Shown here: positions 55,116-63,040 of the stretch, piece by piece
Numbering within the stretch: the first letter of the stretch is position 1
Layout of the letters: the number at the start of each line of letters is the position of its first letter
From: Streptomyces meridianus
Lineage (GTDB): Bacteria; Actinomycetota; Actinomycetes; Streptomycetales; Streptomycetaceae
Assembly: GCF_023703325.1 (NCBI RefSeq)
Contig: NZ_JAMQGM010000014.1
Location: 1-64,000, forward strand
Direction: 5' to 3'
Length of the DNA stretch: 64,000 nt
The notes under the pieces: model-generated
What the model was told of the DNA's origin: nothing
The model's database searches: none
Seen by the model: the letters and a program-made list of their open reading frames with translations, nothing else
Position numbers and translations under genes: made by a program

Positions 55116-57664
55116 CGCACCCCCGCGGCCCGGCACCGTGGCATCACCCCGATACGCCGGCCCCACGGACGGAACCGGCCACGACGGGCACGCACCCGCC
55201 CGCGACGCCCGATGCGGTCCGTCCCGTGACCGCTGCTCCCACCGCGACGTACCGGCTCCAGCTCCAGCCGGACTTCACCTTCGCGCACGCGGCCCGGGCC
55301 GTGCCGCACCTCGCCGCACTCGGCGTCTCCCATCTGCACCTCTCCCCCGTGCTCGAGGCCGTCCCCGGCTCCGCGCACGGGTACGACGTGACCTCCCACG
55401 ACACGGTCCGCGCGGAGCTGGGCGGCGAAGACGGCCTGCGGCACCTGGCGTACACGGCCCGGCGGCACGGTCTCGGCATCGTCGTGGACATCGTCCCCAA
55501 CCACATGGCGGTGCCCGTTCCGCTCAGCCTGAACCGGCCGCTGTGGGAGGTGCTCCGGGACGGACCCCGCTCCCGTTACGCCCGCTGGTTCGACATCGAC
55601 TGGAACGCCCGCGCGACGGACGACGCTCCGGGACAGGTGCTGCTCCCCGTCCTCCGCGGCCGGCTCGGCGGCGAACTCATGCACCTCACCCGCGACGGCG
55701 CGGTGCTGCGCTACCACGATCACGTCCTCCCGCTGCGCCCCGGCACCGAGACCCTGCCGCTCCCGGACCTGCTCGACGCCCAGTGGTACCGGCTCGGCTG
55801 GTGGCGGCTCGCCCGGACGGAGCTCAACCACCGCAGGTTCTTCACCGTCTCCGGGCTCATCGGGCTCCGCGTGGAGGACCCCGAGGTGTTCGAGTCCACC
55901 CATGGCCTGCTGCTCCGGCTGGTGGCCGAGGGAGTCGTCGACGGGCTGCGCATCGACCATCCGGACGGTCTCGCCGATCCCGGCGGTTATCTGCGCACGC
56001 TGGACCGCCGGATCCGCGAGGAAGCCGGCGGGCCCCGGTGGACCGTGGTGGAAAAGATCCTCACCGACGGCGAAGTGCTGCCCGCCGCCTGGCCGGTCGC
56101 CGGAACCACCGGATACGACACCCTGCGCCACATCGACGGCCTCTTCCTCGATCCGGCCGGTGCGGGCGAACTCGCCGCACGCTACCGGGCCTTCACCGGG
56201 GTGGCGGCCGAGCGCGGCGGGGACTGGGACGCCACGCTGCGGGAGGCCGTCCGGCGCGTGGTGACGCACGAACTCGCCTCCGAGGTCGCCTTCCTGTCCC
56301 GCACGGCGGAGCGGATCTGCCGGCGTACCCCCGCACTGCGCGACCATGCTCCGTGGGCGCTGCGCACAGCCGTCTGCGAACTGCTGGCCCGTATCCCGGT
56401 CTACCGGCCGTACGTCTCCCCGGGCCGTCCGGCCCCCGACGGCGACCGGGCCCTGCTGGAGGGGGCAGCGGCAGAGGCGCGGAGCGCCTTCCCCGTACCG
56501 GAGGAGGCGGATGCGGTTCACGTGGTGCTCGCACTCGCACTCGGCGGGCTCGGGGGCTCCGCCGACCACCGGGCGTTCTGCCTCCGCTTCGCGCAGACCG
56601 CGTCGGCCGTGCGCGCCAAGTCGGCGGAGGACAAGGCCTTCTACCGGTACACGCCGCTGGTCTCGGCCGGTGAGGTCGGCGGGGACCCCGGCCGCCCGGC
56701 GGTGAGCCCCGGCACGTTCCACTCCTTCTGCGCCCGCATCCGTCGGGCCTGGCCGGCCACCGGGACCGTCCTTTCCACGCACGACACCAAGCGCAGCGCG
56801 GACGTCCGGGCCCGACTCGCAGTGCTGACCGAGGCACCGCAGGACTGGGCCGACCTGGTGGAACGGGTGACGAAGGAGACGGCCCGGGCGGGCCGGCCAG
56901 CCCCCGATCCGCACCTGGCCTGGACCGCCTGGCAGACGGTCCTCGGGCTGGGCGTCCCCGACCCGGAGCGGGTGGTGCCCGCCCTGCTCAAGGCGGCGCG
57001 CGAGGCGGAGCTGCACACCTCCTGGACGGATCCCGAACCGGCCTACGAGGAGGCGGTGGCGCACTTCGCCGAGGCCGGTCCGTGCGGCCCCCCGTACGCA
57101 GCGGTCGCCGCCTACGGACGAACGGTGGAGACGCACGTCCGCGCCAACGTCCTCGGGACAGCGCTGCTCCACCTCACCGTGCCGGGCGTACCGGACCTCT
57201 ACCAGGGCAGCGAGGAGGAGTTCCGGGCACTGGTCGACCCCGACAACCGCAGGCCGCCCCGGTTCCGGCCGGACGTCCTGGCCCGGCTCGACGAGGGCGG
57301 CACGCCGCAGGGCCCGGCAGAGGACAAACTCCGGCTCACCGCCGAGGCACTGAGGTTGCGCCGGGAACGTCCGGACCTGTTCGGAGCGGCAGGGAACTAC
57401 GCACCGCTGACGGCCCGAGGCCCGGCCGCGGAGCACTGCGTGGCGTTCTGCCGGGGAGGCGCGGCGGTCACCGCGGTCACCCGGCTGTCCCTGCGGCTGA
57501 CGCGGGCCGGCGGCTGGCGGAACACGGTCCTCGAACTGCCGCAGGGCACATGGCGGGACCGCATGGGCGGACGCACCCGCAACGGCGGGCCGGTGCGGAC
57601 GGCCGAGCTGTTCGCCTCGGCCCCCGCCGTCCTGCTGACCCGGCTCGCCGCGGACCGGGCCTGA
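55112..57664 (+). CDS. treY: Malto-oligosyltrehalose synthase TreY
   Basis: The 850-aa GH13 enzyme converts the reducing end of maltooligosaccharides to trehalose. It has a short disordered extension of about 40 residues, then ATYRLQLQPDFTFAHAARAVPHLAALGVSHLHLSP. GIVVDIVPNHMAV, GLRIDHPDGLADP and the acid/base Glu in WTVVEKIL follow, with STHDTKRSADVRARL and VPDLYQGSEEEFRALVDPDNRR near the end. The GTG at 55112 overlaps the glgX stop, so the two are co-translated. The usual partner treZ is not next door. An atypical segment with low similarity (DAQWYRLGWWR region) is normal for the family. Confidence 0.95.
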   Translation: MTHPRGPAPWHHPDTPAPRTEPATTGTHPPATPDAVRPVTAAPTATYRLQLQPDFTFAHAARAVPHLAALGVSHLHLSPVLEAVPGSAHGYDVTSHDTVRAELGGEDGLRHLAYTARRHGLGIVVDIVPNHMAVPVPLSLNRPLWEVLRDGPRSRYARWFDIDWNARATDDAPGQVLLPVLRGRLGGELMHLTRDGAVLRYHDHVLPLRPGTETLPLPDLLDAQWYRLGWWRLARTELNHRRFFTVSGLIGLRVEDPEVFESTHGLLLRLVAEGVVDGLRIDHPDGLADPGGYLRTLDRRIREEAGGPRWTVVEKILTDGEVLPAAWPVAGTTGYDTLRHIDGLFLDPAGAGELAARYRAFTGVAAERGGDWDATLREAVRRVVTHELASEVAFLSRTAERICRRTPALRDHAPWALRTAVCELLARIPVYRPYVSPGRPAPDGDRALLEGAAAEARSAFPVPEEADAVHVVLALALGGLGGSADHRAFCLRFAQTASAVRAKSAEDKAFYRYTPLVSAGEVGGDPGRPAVSPGTFHSFCARIRRAWPATGTVLSTHDTKRSADVRARLAVLTEAPQDWADLVERVTKETARAGRPAPDPHLAWTAWQTVLGLGVPDPERVVPALLKAAREAELHTSWTDPEPAYEEAVAHFAEAGPCGPPYAAVAAYGRTVETHVRANVLGTALLHLTVPGVPDLYQGSEEEFRALVDPDNRRPPRFRPDVLARLDEGGTPQGPAEDKLRLTAEALRLRRERPDLFGAAGNYAPLTARGPAAEHCVAFCRGGAAVTAVTRLSLRLTRAGGWRNTVLELPQGTWRDRMGGRTRNGGPVRTAELFASAPAVLLTRLAADRA

Positions 57665-57721
57665 GCGCCGGCGGCCGGATCTGCTCTCCGCCTGCGCAAC
57701 ACGACGCTCGCCTCGACCGGT

Positions 57722-58213
57722 TCATCGGAGCCCCGCCGACGCCAGGGCTCGCAGCATCCGTACCGTCGGGCTCCACCGGGCCGGGTACGACGTCCGCCCG
57801 GCGAGGCGGCGTTCCGCCAGGTCCAGGCAGTCCTCCAGCAGCGCGTCGTGCAGCGGGCGGTAGAGCAGCGGCCACTGCAGACGCGCGAGGCCGCGGGTAC
57901 GCATGGCGAGGGTGTGCCGCAGCGTCGACCCGCCGGTGGCGTCGAACACGGCGAACTCGTGGAAACCGTGGAAGCCCACGGGCCGCGTGAAGGAGAAGCG
58001 CACCCAGCGAGAGGGGACCGCGGCGATCACCCGGTAGCGGACCGGCCCGTGCCCACCGCGTGCCCCCACCTCCAGCGGACCGTCCAGGCGCATCGCGGGC
58101 CAGCGCCCGGCCGGCCAGAGCAGGTCGTCGTCACCGGCGAGGGTGTCGATGAGCGCGCCTGCCTCCGCCACCGGCACCGGGAGCGCACGTTCGTGGATGT
58201 TCAGAACGGCCAT
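57722..58213 (-). CDS. SRPBCC-fold protein
   Basis: This 163-aa protein of the START/SRPBCC lipid-binding fold reads MAVLNIHERALPVPVAEAGALIDTL, DDLLWPAGRWPAMRLDGPLEVGARGGHGPVRYRV, and a final long helix with LLYRPLHDALLEDCLDLAERRL. The hydrophobic pocket of this fold usually binds small lipophilic ligands. No catalytic residues are recognised. It converges on treY across 57 bp and is divergent from a GNAT gene across 267 bp with no visible gene. Confidence 0.8.
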   Translation of the reverse strand: MAVLNIHERALPVPVAEAGALIDTLAGDDDLLWPAGRWPAMRLDGPLEVGARGGHGPVRYRVIAAVPSRWVRFSFTRPVGFHGFHEFAVFDATGGSTLRHTLAMRTRGLARLQWPLLYRPLHDALLEDCLDLAERRLAGRTSYPARWSPTVRMLRALASAGLR

Positions 58214-58480
58214 AGCATCCCATCCTCGGCCCAGGTCGCCCCTCGGCGGGCCGCCTTCACGCATCCCTCCCCGGCCAGCCACCGGACCCGGCAGCACCCC
58301 TGGCCCCGGCGGCAAAAACGATGGCGCCGGCCGAGCGCGCCCGGCTAACCTGCCGTCGACGCCCGTGATGTGAGAGGAGGCGAGAGCCGTGTTCATCCAG
58401 CCGACCCTGCGCTCCCGCCCCGACCACCGGGCGTCCCGCTGCTGAACGGGAGCGCCTGCCTCCTTCAGGAGATACCCCTC

Positions 58481-59398
58481 ATGACAGCACCGACCGCTAC
58501 GGTCGTCCGCGCTCTGACCGAAAGCGACGCATTCCTCTTCCACACGCTGCCCGACCCCGGGCTCGTCGGTCGCACCCTCGTCGGCCGCACCTACGCGACC
58601 CGCCGGCAGGGCGGCGAGTACCGTCCGGACTGGACCTGGGTCGCCCTGCGCGAGGGCAGGGTCGTCGCCCGCGCCGCCTGGTGGGGCGCACCCGGCGATC
58701 AGGAGCCCCACGCACTCGACTGGTTCGACTTCGCCGACGGCGAGGCGGCGACAGCCACCGAACTGCTGCGCACCGCGCCGCTGTACGCCGAGTACGACCT
58801 GCTGGTTCCTCCGGGTTGGCGCGACCTGCCTGCGGTCCGCGCGGCCGCGCAGGCGAGGATCGACGCGGCCGAGGCCGCCGGGATGAAGCTCCTCGTCGAA
58901 CGTTTCCGCTACGAATGGACAGTCGGCCACGGGCTGCCGGACCGGCCGGGCCGGCTCGACTTCCGCCCCGAGCCGGACGACGAGGTCGTCCTGGACGTCC
59001 TGCGCCGCGTCGGCCACGGCAGCCTGGACGCCCACACCCGGCACACCGCCCACGAGCACGGCGAAGAGGCCGCCGCCCGGGAGGAGCTCGACCTGCTCTC
59101 CCGGCTGCCGTCGCCGCGTTCCTGGTGGCGGCTCGCCCACACGCCGGACGGCCGCGTCGCGGGGATCCAGGTACCGGCGCTGAACTCCGCGGGCGCCTGC
59201 GTCGGCTTCATCGGGGTGCTGCCGGAACACCGCGGCAACGGCTACGCGTACGAACTGCTCGCCGAGTGCACCCACCAGCTCGCCGCCGAAGGAGCCACCA
59301 CCATCGCCGCCGCGACCGATCAGCACAACCACCCGATGGTCGCGGCGTTCGCACGGGCCGGATACCCGGTCGTCCAGGAACGGATCAACCTCGTCTGA
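58481..59398 (+). CDS. GNAT-family acetyltransferase
   Basis: This 305-aa acetyltransferase has the acetyl-CoA-binding region near its C-terminus: FIGVLPEHRGNGYAYELLAECTHQL, then TTIAAATDQHNHPMVAAFARAGYPVVQERINLV. The first half is a divergent, possibly degenerate GNAT repeat. The ATG at 58481 follows a clear CAGGAG. Its last 130 bp and its terminator are duplicated as a decayed copy at 60539-60725, indicating a past rearrangement. Confidence 0.85.
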   Translation: MTAPTATVVRALTESDAFLFHTLPDPGLVGRTLVGRTYATRRQGGEYRPDWTWVALREGRVVARAAWWGAPGDQEPHALDWFDFADGEAATATELLRTAPLYAEYDLLVPPGWRDLPAVRAAAQARIDAAEAAGMKLLVERFRYEWTVGHGLPDRPGRLDFRPEPDDEVVLDVLRRVGHGSLDAHTRHTAHEHGEEAAAREELDLLSRLPSPRSWWRLAHTPDGRVAGIQVPALNSAGACVGFIGVLPEHRGNGYAYELLAECTHQLAAEGATTIAAATDQHNHPMVAAFARAGYPVVQERINLV

Positions 59399-59399
59399 G

Positions 59400-59450
59400 T
59401 GCCGTCACGCCGCCCCGCCACCGCTGACCCCGGCCGGGCGGCGTGCACGA
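59400..59450 (+). terminator. Imperfect terminator hairpin of the GNAT gene
   Basis: GCCGTCACGCCGCCCCGCC pairs imperfectly with the GGCCGGGCGGCGTGCACGAC segment about 12 bases further on. It corresponds to the perfect 20-bp hairpin at 60674-60725 in the duplicated copy. Confidence 0.6.
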
Positions 59451-59526
59451 CTGCGACCGGACGACCATCATTCGCCTTCTTCCTGCCGGAGCGTGGCGGC
59501 CCTGGCATCGCAGTCCGTCCGGCCGT

Positions 59527-59856
59527 TCAGCGCGAACGGTCGGTCGGCCCGGGTTCTTCCCGGGGCGCGTGTGCACTGGCGACGATTCTCTCGAGGGCCA
59601 TGGCATGTCGTCGGAACGCCCGTCTGCCTTGCGGGGTGAGAGTGACGTGGGTGCGCCGGGCTCCCTGGTCCCGGCTCTTGTGCAGGGAGACGTACCCGGC
59701 GCCGGCCAAGGCGGAGAGGTGTTTGGACAGAGCCGAGTCGCTCGTTCCGATCGTGTCTCGCAGGAAGCCGAAGTCCACCCGGTCGGCCGGGGCCAGCAGC
59801 GCGAGAATCGACAGCCGGGCCGGGACGTGCAGGAACTCATCGAAATCCGGGTCCAT
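59527..59856 (-). CDS. Winged-helix regulator (ArsR/MarR-like)
   Basis: The 109-aa protein has a single winged helix: FDEFLHVPARLSILALLAPADRVDFGFLRDTIGTSDSALSKHLSALAGAGYVSLHK, followed by the wing QGARRTHVTLTPQGRRAF. The layout matches the small single-domain group often annotated as transcriptional regulator or ArsR-like. No metal-binding cysteines are present. The ATG at 59856 overlaps the stop of the membrane-protein gene (TGATG), so it is the second gene of a two-gene operon. It is a good candidate to bind the two CTTTCC/GGAAAG operators upstream. Confidence 0.88.
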   Translation of the reverse strand: MDPDFDEFLHVPARLSILALLAPADRVDFGFLRDTIGTSDSALSKHLSALAGAGYVSLHKSRDQGARRTHVTLTPQGRRAFRRHAMALERIVASAHAPREEPGPTDRSR

Positions 59857-60332
59857 CAGCTGCTTTTCGCTCCCGTGACCGCGCGCCGGGCAACTGCCTT
59901 GAGGACCTTCCGGGCGGGGCGGGCCGTGGCCACGACCGCGAGGGCCGTTGCGGCGGCGGCGACCGTGTGGTGCGCGGGCATGCCGAGCTTCAGGGCGGCG
60001 ACCGCCGCGGCGACCTGGAACGCCACACAGGCCGCGAGGAAGACGATCGCCGCGGCCAGGTAGTACAGCAATTCCAGGCCGGTGGGTTTCCGGTGGACAC
60101 GGGCCCGCCGCTGCCAGACCCAGGACACCGCTGCGGCCAGACCGAGCCCGAGCGCGACGGCGAAGGTGCTCCACGGGCCGGACAGGTCGAACGAGGCGAA
60201 CATGACGAACACCGCCAACGCCGAAAGGAGCACGTAGGGGCGGGCGAAGCCGTGATCGACGTACTCGTCGATGCTGCGGCTCTGGAGGCGGCGGATGGTG
60301 TCGAGCGAATCCTGCGCGTCATCAGGAATCAT
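59856..60332 (-). CDS. Membrane protein paired with winged-helix regulator
   Basis: The 158-aa protein has four membrane segments (YVLLSALAVFVMFASFDL, WSTFAVALGLGLAAAVSWVW, LLYYLAAAIVFLAACVAFQVAAAVAALKL and a final HTVAAAATALAVVAT) after a short helical N-terminus (SLDTIRRLQSRSIDEYVD). I do not recognise a family name. It is coupled to the regulator gene by a TGATG overlap, comparable in design to the DUF2975/HTH pair at 40 kb. The ATG at 60332 is followed by MIPDDAQ. Confidence 0.78.
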   Translation of the reverse strand: MIPDDAQDSLDTIRRLQSRSIDEYVDHGFARPYVLLSALAVFVMFASFDLSGPWSTFAVALGLGLAAAVSWVWQRRARVHRKPTGLELLYYLAAAIVFLAACVAFQVAAAVAALKLGMPAHHTVAAAATALAVVATARPARKVLKAVARRAVTGAKSS

Positions 60333-60355
60333 GGGTGGCTCCTCGTCGTCCCAGA

Positions 60356-60401
60356 ACTTTCCTGTGAGGAAAGTATAACCCTTTCTTTCCTTGGAGGAAA
60401 G
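60356..60401 (-). promoter_or_regulatory. Twin palindromic operators around a promoter
   Basis: ACTTTCC-TGTGA-GGAAAGT (60356-60374) and CTTTCC-TTGGA-GGAAAG (60385-60401) are two related palindromes with centres 28 bp apart, 24 and 53 bp upstream of the membrane-protein start. On the minus strand, TATACT (60377-60372) between and partly inside them is a good -10 box. Binding of the winged-helix protein to both sites should repress its own operon. Confidence 0.78.
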
Positions 60402-60538
60402 TGACTTGATGCGGGGCGGCACTGCGCAGCGGCCGGGGCACAGACGGGCGCGACCACGGCGGAGCGGGCAACAGGTACGCCGGCACCCGGAACGCACCCG
60501 GTGAAGAAGCCCCCCGAGGGGAGTCCCGCTGTCACCGG

Positions 60539-60700
60539 GTGCACCCACCAGTTCGCCGCCGAAGGAGCCGTCACCGTCGCCGCTGCGACCGATCAGCACA
60601 ACCACCCGATGTTCACGGCGTTCACACGGGCCGGACACCCGGTCGTCCAGGAACGGACCAGCCTCGTCCGAGCGCCGTGCATGCCGCCCGGCCACCGCTG
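60539..60700 (+). pseudogene. Duplicated 3' fragment of the GNAT gene
   Basis: This stretch repeats the end of the acetyltransferase gene at 58481-59398 at high identity. It encodes GCTHQFAAEG, ATDQHNHPM and RAGHPVVQERTSLV, where the intact gene has ECTHQLAAEG, ATDQHNHPM and RAGYPVVQERINLV. The stop codon of the original has become CGA, and no start or acetyl-CoA loop is present. It is a non-functional partial copy in the same orientation, 1.27 kb from its parent. Confidence 0.88.
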
Positions 60701-60725
60701 ACCCCGGCCGGGCGGCATGCACGGC
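60674..60725 (+). terminator. Perfect 20-bp hairpin in the duplicated copy
   Basis: GCCGTGCATGCCGCCCGGCC (60674-60693) and its exact complement (60706-60725) enclose a 12-base loop. It is the copy of the GNAT terminator, but here every pair is matched. Confidence 0.75.
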
Positions 60726-60856
60726 GGTGATCACTGGCTACCCCAATTCTCTTATCACCCATGTGAGTTACGTGACACCATGCTGACCTTGCGGCTCGCC
60801 CGAACCGTTCGGGGAGCATCCGTGGCGCCCGGATCACGGCGAAGAGGGGGACCAGA

Positions 60857-62977
60857 GTGTCGCAGGCGACGAGTGCCGCGCCCGCCGGACTTGCCGAGGT
60901 GGCCTCGCTGGTCCACGAGTGCTGGCTGCGGCCCCCCGGCGAGCCCGACCGTCCGCTGCCCGTGGTCACGCTGCTCGGCCGCCCCGGCAGCGGCAAGACG
61001 TTCGCGCTGGAGCACTTGGAGAGCGTCACCCGGGGAACACCCGTCGCCCGGATCGACTTCGCCGAGGCCGCCGACCAGCGACCGCACGAAGCAGCGCTGC
61101 ATCTGGCCTTCCTGCTGTCCCGCCGGCACCCCGGCATCCGGCCGCTGCGCTTCCCCCGGCTCCTCATCGGCCTGCTCGCCGTCCAGCCCGAACTGTCCCT
61201 GACCGACCGCAAGCAGGCGGTCCGAGAACTGCGGCGCGCGCTGCGACGGGCCCGGAGCGGATCGGCGGCCGAGGCGGGCGAGAACATCGCCGGTCTCGTC
61301 GACGTGCTGGGCCTCTCCCCCGTCCCCGGCATCGACATCATCGTGGGCATCCTGCTCCGGGGGTTCGAGCACATGCCGGCCAGCGCGTTCCTCAACCGCG
61401 CGCTCGCTTCCTACGGATCGTCCGGCGGGGTCGCGGGCAACGACGCCATCGAGGAGCTCGTCGAGCTCAACCGGCGCAGCCGCGGTGGCAATGCCTCGGA
61501 CCGGGAGTACGTCGACCGGCGGCTGTGCGGGGCCTTCCTCGACGACGCGCGTGCCGGGTTCACCCGCGGCCGGCACGAGCAGAACTGCCTCGCGCTGCTG
61601 GACAACATCGACCACGGCCACGGCGGCACGGAGTTCCTGAAGGTCATGCTGCGGCTGCGCACGGAAGCGGCCCGATCGAGGATTTTCGACCCGCTGCTGA
61701 TCGTCGCCACCAGTGCCACCGCGCAGGCGATACCGGGCCCGTGCGACGGCGGCCCCGACGACCAGCACCTGGAGACGGCCGGGGCGGCGTGTCACGCCCG
61801 GTGGAGAGCCCGCGCCGGGGAGCCGCCGTCGGAGTGGTGGTACCCGGTGCGACTGCGTGACCTGGACCGGGTGGAGGTGTCGCTGGAGGCCGCCCGGTTC
61901 GAGACGCAGAACGCCCGGCGGACCGGGCGGCCGGATACCGGCCTGCTCGCCCACAGCACGCCACTGGTCCACCGCCTCACCTACGGTCACCCGTGGAGCG
62001 TGCGGCAGCTGCACGCGGCCATCGCCCGGCTCGCCGAACGCCATCCGGACTCCCACGACCTGCGCGGTCTGCTGGACGCCTCGGCCGACGGAACGGACGC
62101 TTCCGACGGTCCGGGCCCGGACAGCGCCGACAACGACGGGCCCCGGCAGCAGCTCCCGTTCCTCATCCACGACTATCTCCTCGGCGGCCTGACGGACGAC
62201 CAGCGGCTGGCGGCGATGCGGATCGCAGCGGCGCGTACCCCGAAGGCGGCGATCAACTGCGGATTGCTCGGCGATCAGCCGGAGCACGCCCGCGACACGG
62301 TGATCCGCGAGCTGCGCCATCGGCTCTGGCTCACCCACCCGGTAGCGGAAGACGCCCACACCCGCGGCGGCCGTGGGCCCTCGGGCTATCTGCGGCCGGC
62401 GCCCGGCGGGGCGGAGGCCGCGACGGACACCACGTACGACGGCCGTCCGGTGCTGCACCCGTGGCTGCGGCTCCTGCTGCTCGACCGGATGTCCGGTCCA
62501 CTGGGCTCGCTGGAGGACTGGCAGACCACGCACCGCACGCTGCGTGACTGGCACCATCGCCACGAGCAGCCGCTCGACACGCTCTACCACCGGCTGGCGC
62601 TGGACGAACTGGACGCCGTCGTCGAGTACTTCGCGGCAGGCCTCTCCGGCCCGGATCTGCGGCCCTGGCTGCGCGAGTTGTACCACGTCACCGCGGCCCC
62701 CCTGTACCGGTCCCAGCTGTCCGACGACACGCCGCACCACGAAGCCCGCGAACTGGCGCTCCGTCATGCCCCAGCGGCGTTCGCGGACCGGACGACGAGC
62801 AGGCCGCTCGCCGAGCTCTGCGCGGCGCTGTGGCTGGCCGGCGACCCGCGCAACCGGCTCCCCCCGGGAGCGCCCGAGCTGAACTTCAAGATCGGGACCA
62901 TGTTCCGTCAGCTGGCCATGGCGGCCGATTCCGACGCAGACACCCTGCTGGACGAGGCCGCGCGCTTTGCGGACTGA
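60857..62977 (+). CDS. Large P-loop (STAND/AAA-like) ATPase
   Basis: The 706-aa protein has Walker A LLGRPGSGKTF (residues 41-48), Walker B CLALLDNIDHG (about 245-254) and a sensor-1-like LLIVATSA (about 283). A long, mostly helical C-terminal part has no recognised domain; it contains LRHRLWLTHPVAEDA and HPWLRLLLLDRMSG. This resembles the NACHT/STAND or ORC-like group of signalling ATPases with an unknown sensor. The GTG at 60857 is preceded by GAGGGGGACC. A membrane-anchored ligand-binding protein follows on the same strand after 63 bp, so the two probably act as one system. Confidence 0.78.
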   Translation: MSQATSAAPAGLAEVASLVHECWLRPPGEPDRPLPVVTLLGRPGSGKTFALEHLESVTRGTPVARIDFAEAADQRPHEAALHLAFLLSRRHPGIRPLRFPRLLIGLLAVQPELSLTDRKQAVRELRRALRRARSGSAAEAGENIAGLVDVLGLSPVPGIDIIVGILLRGFEHMPASAFLNRALASYGSSGGVAGNDAIEELVELNRRSRGGNASDREYVDRRLCGAFLDDARAGFTRGRHEQNCLALLDNIDHGHGGTEFLKVMLRLRTEAARSRIFDPLLIVATSATAQAIPGPCDGGPDDQHLETAGAACHARWRARAGEPPSEWWYPVRLRDLDRVEVSLEAARFETQNARRTGRPDTGLLAHSTPLVHRLTYGHPWSVRQLHAAIARLAERHPDSHDLRGLLDASADGTDASDGPGPDSADNDGPRQQLPFLIHDYLLGGLTDDQRLAAMRIAAARTPKAAINCGLLGDQPEHARDTVIRELRHRLWLTHPVAEDAHTRGGRGPSGYLRPAPGGAEAATDTTYDGRPVLHPWLRLLLLDRMSGPLGSLEDWQTTHRTLRDWHHRHEQPLDTLYHRLALDELDAVVEYFAAGLSGPDLRPWLRELYHVTAAPLYRSQLSDDTPHHEARELALRHAPAAFADRTTSRPLAELCAALWLAGDPRNRLPPGAPELNFKIGTMFRQLAMAADSDADTLLDEAARFAD

Positions 62978-63040
62978 TCCCGCGCCGGCCGCGTTCCGGA
63001 CCGGCCCGACCCGACAGAACCGACGAAGGAGACAGCCGCC

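Larger units (their letters stand above)
60403..60856. other. 454-bp gap with decayed GNAT fragment
   Basis: No intact gene is seen. The gap holds the partial duplicate of the GNAT gene (60539-60725) and, at its right end, the presumed promoter of the ATPase gene (TTATCACCCATGTGAGTTACG near 60751). Confidence 0.5.
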
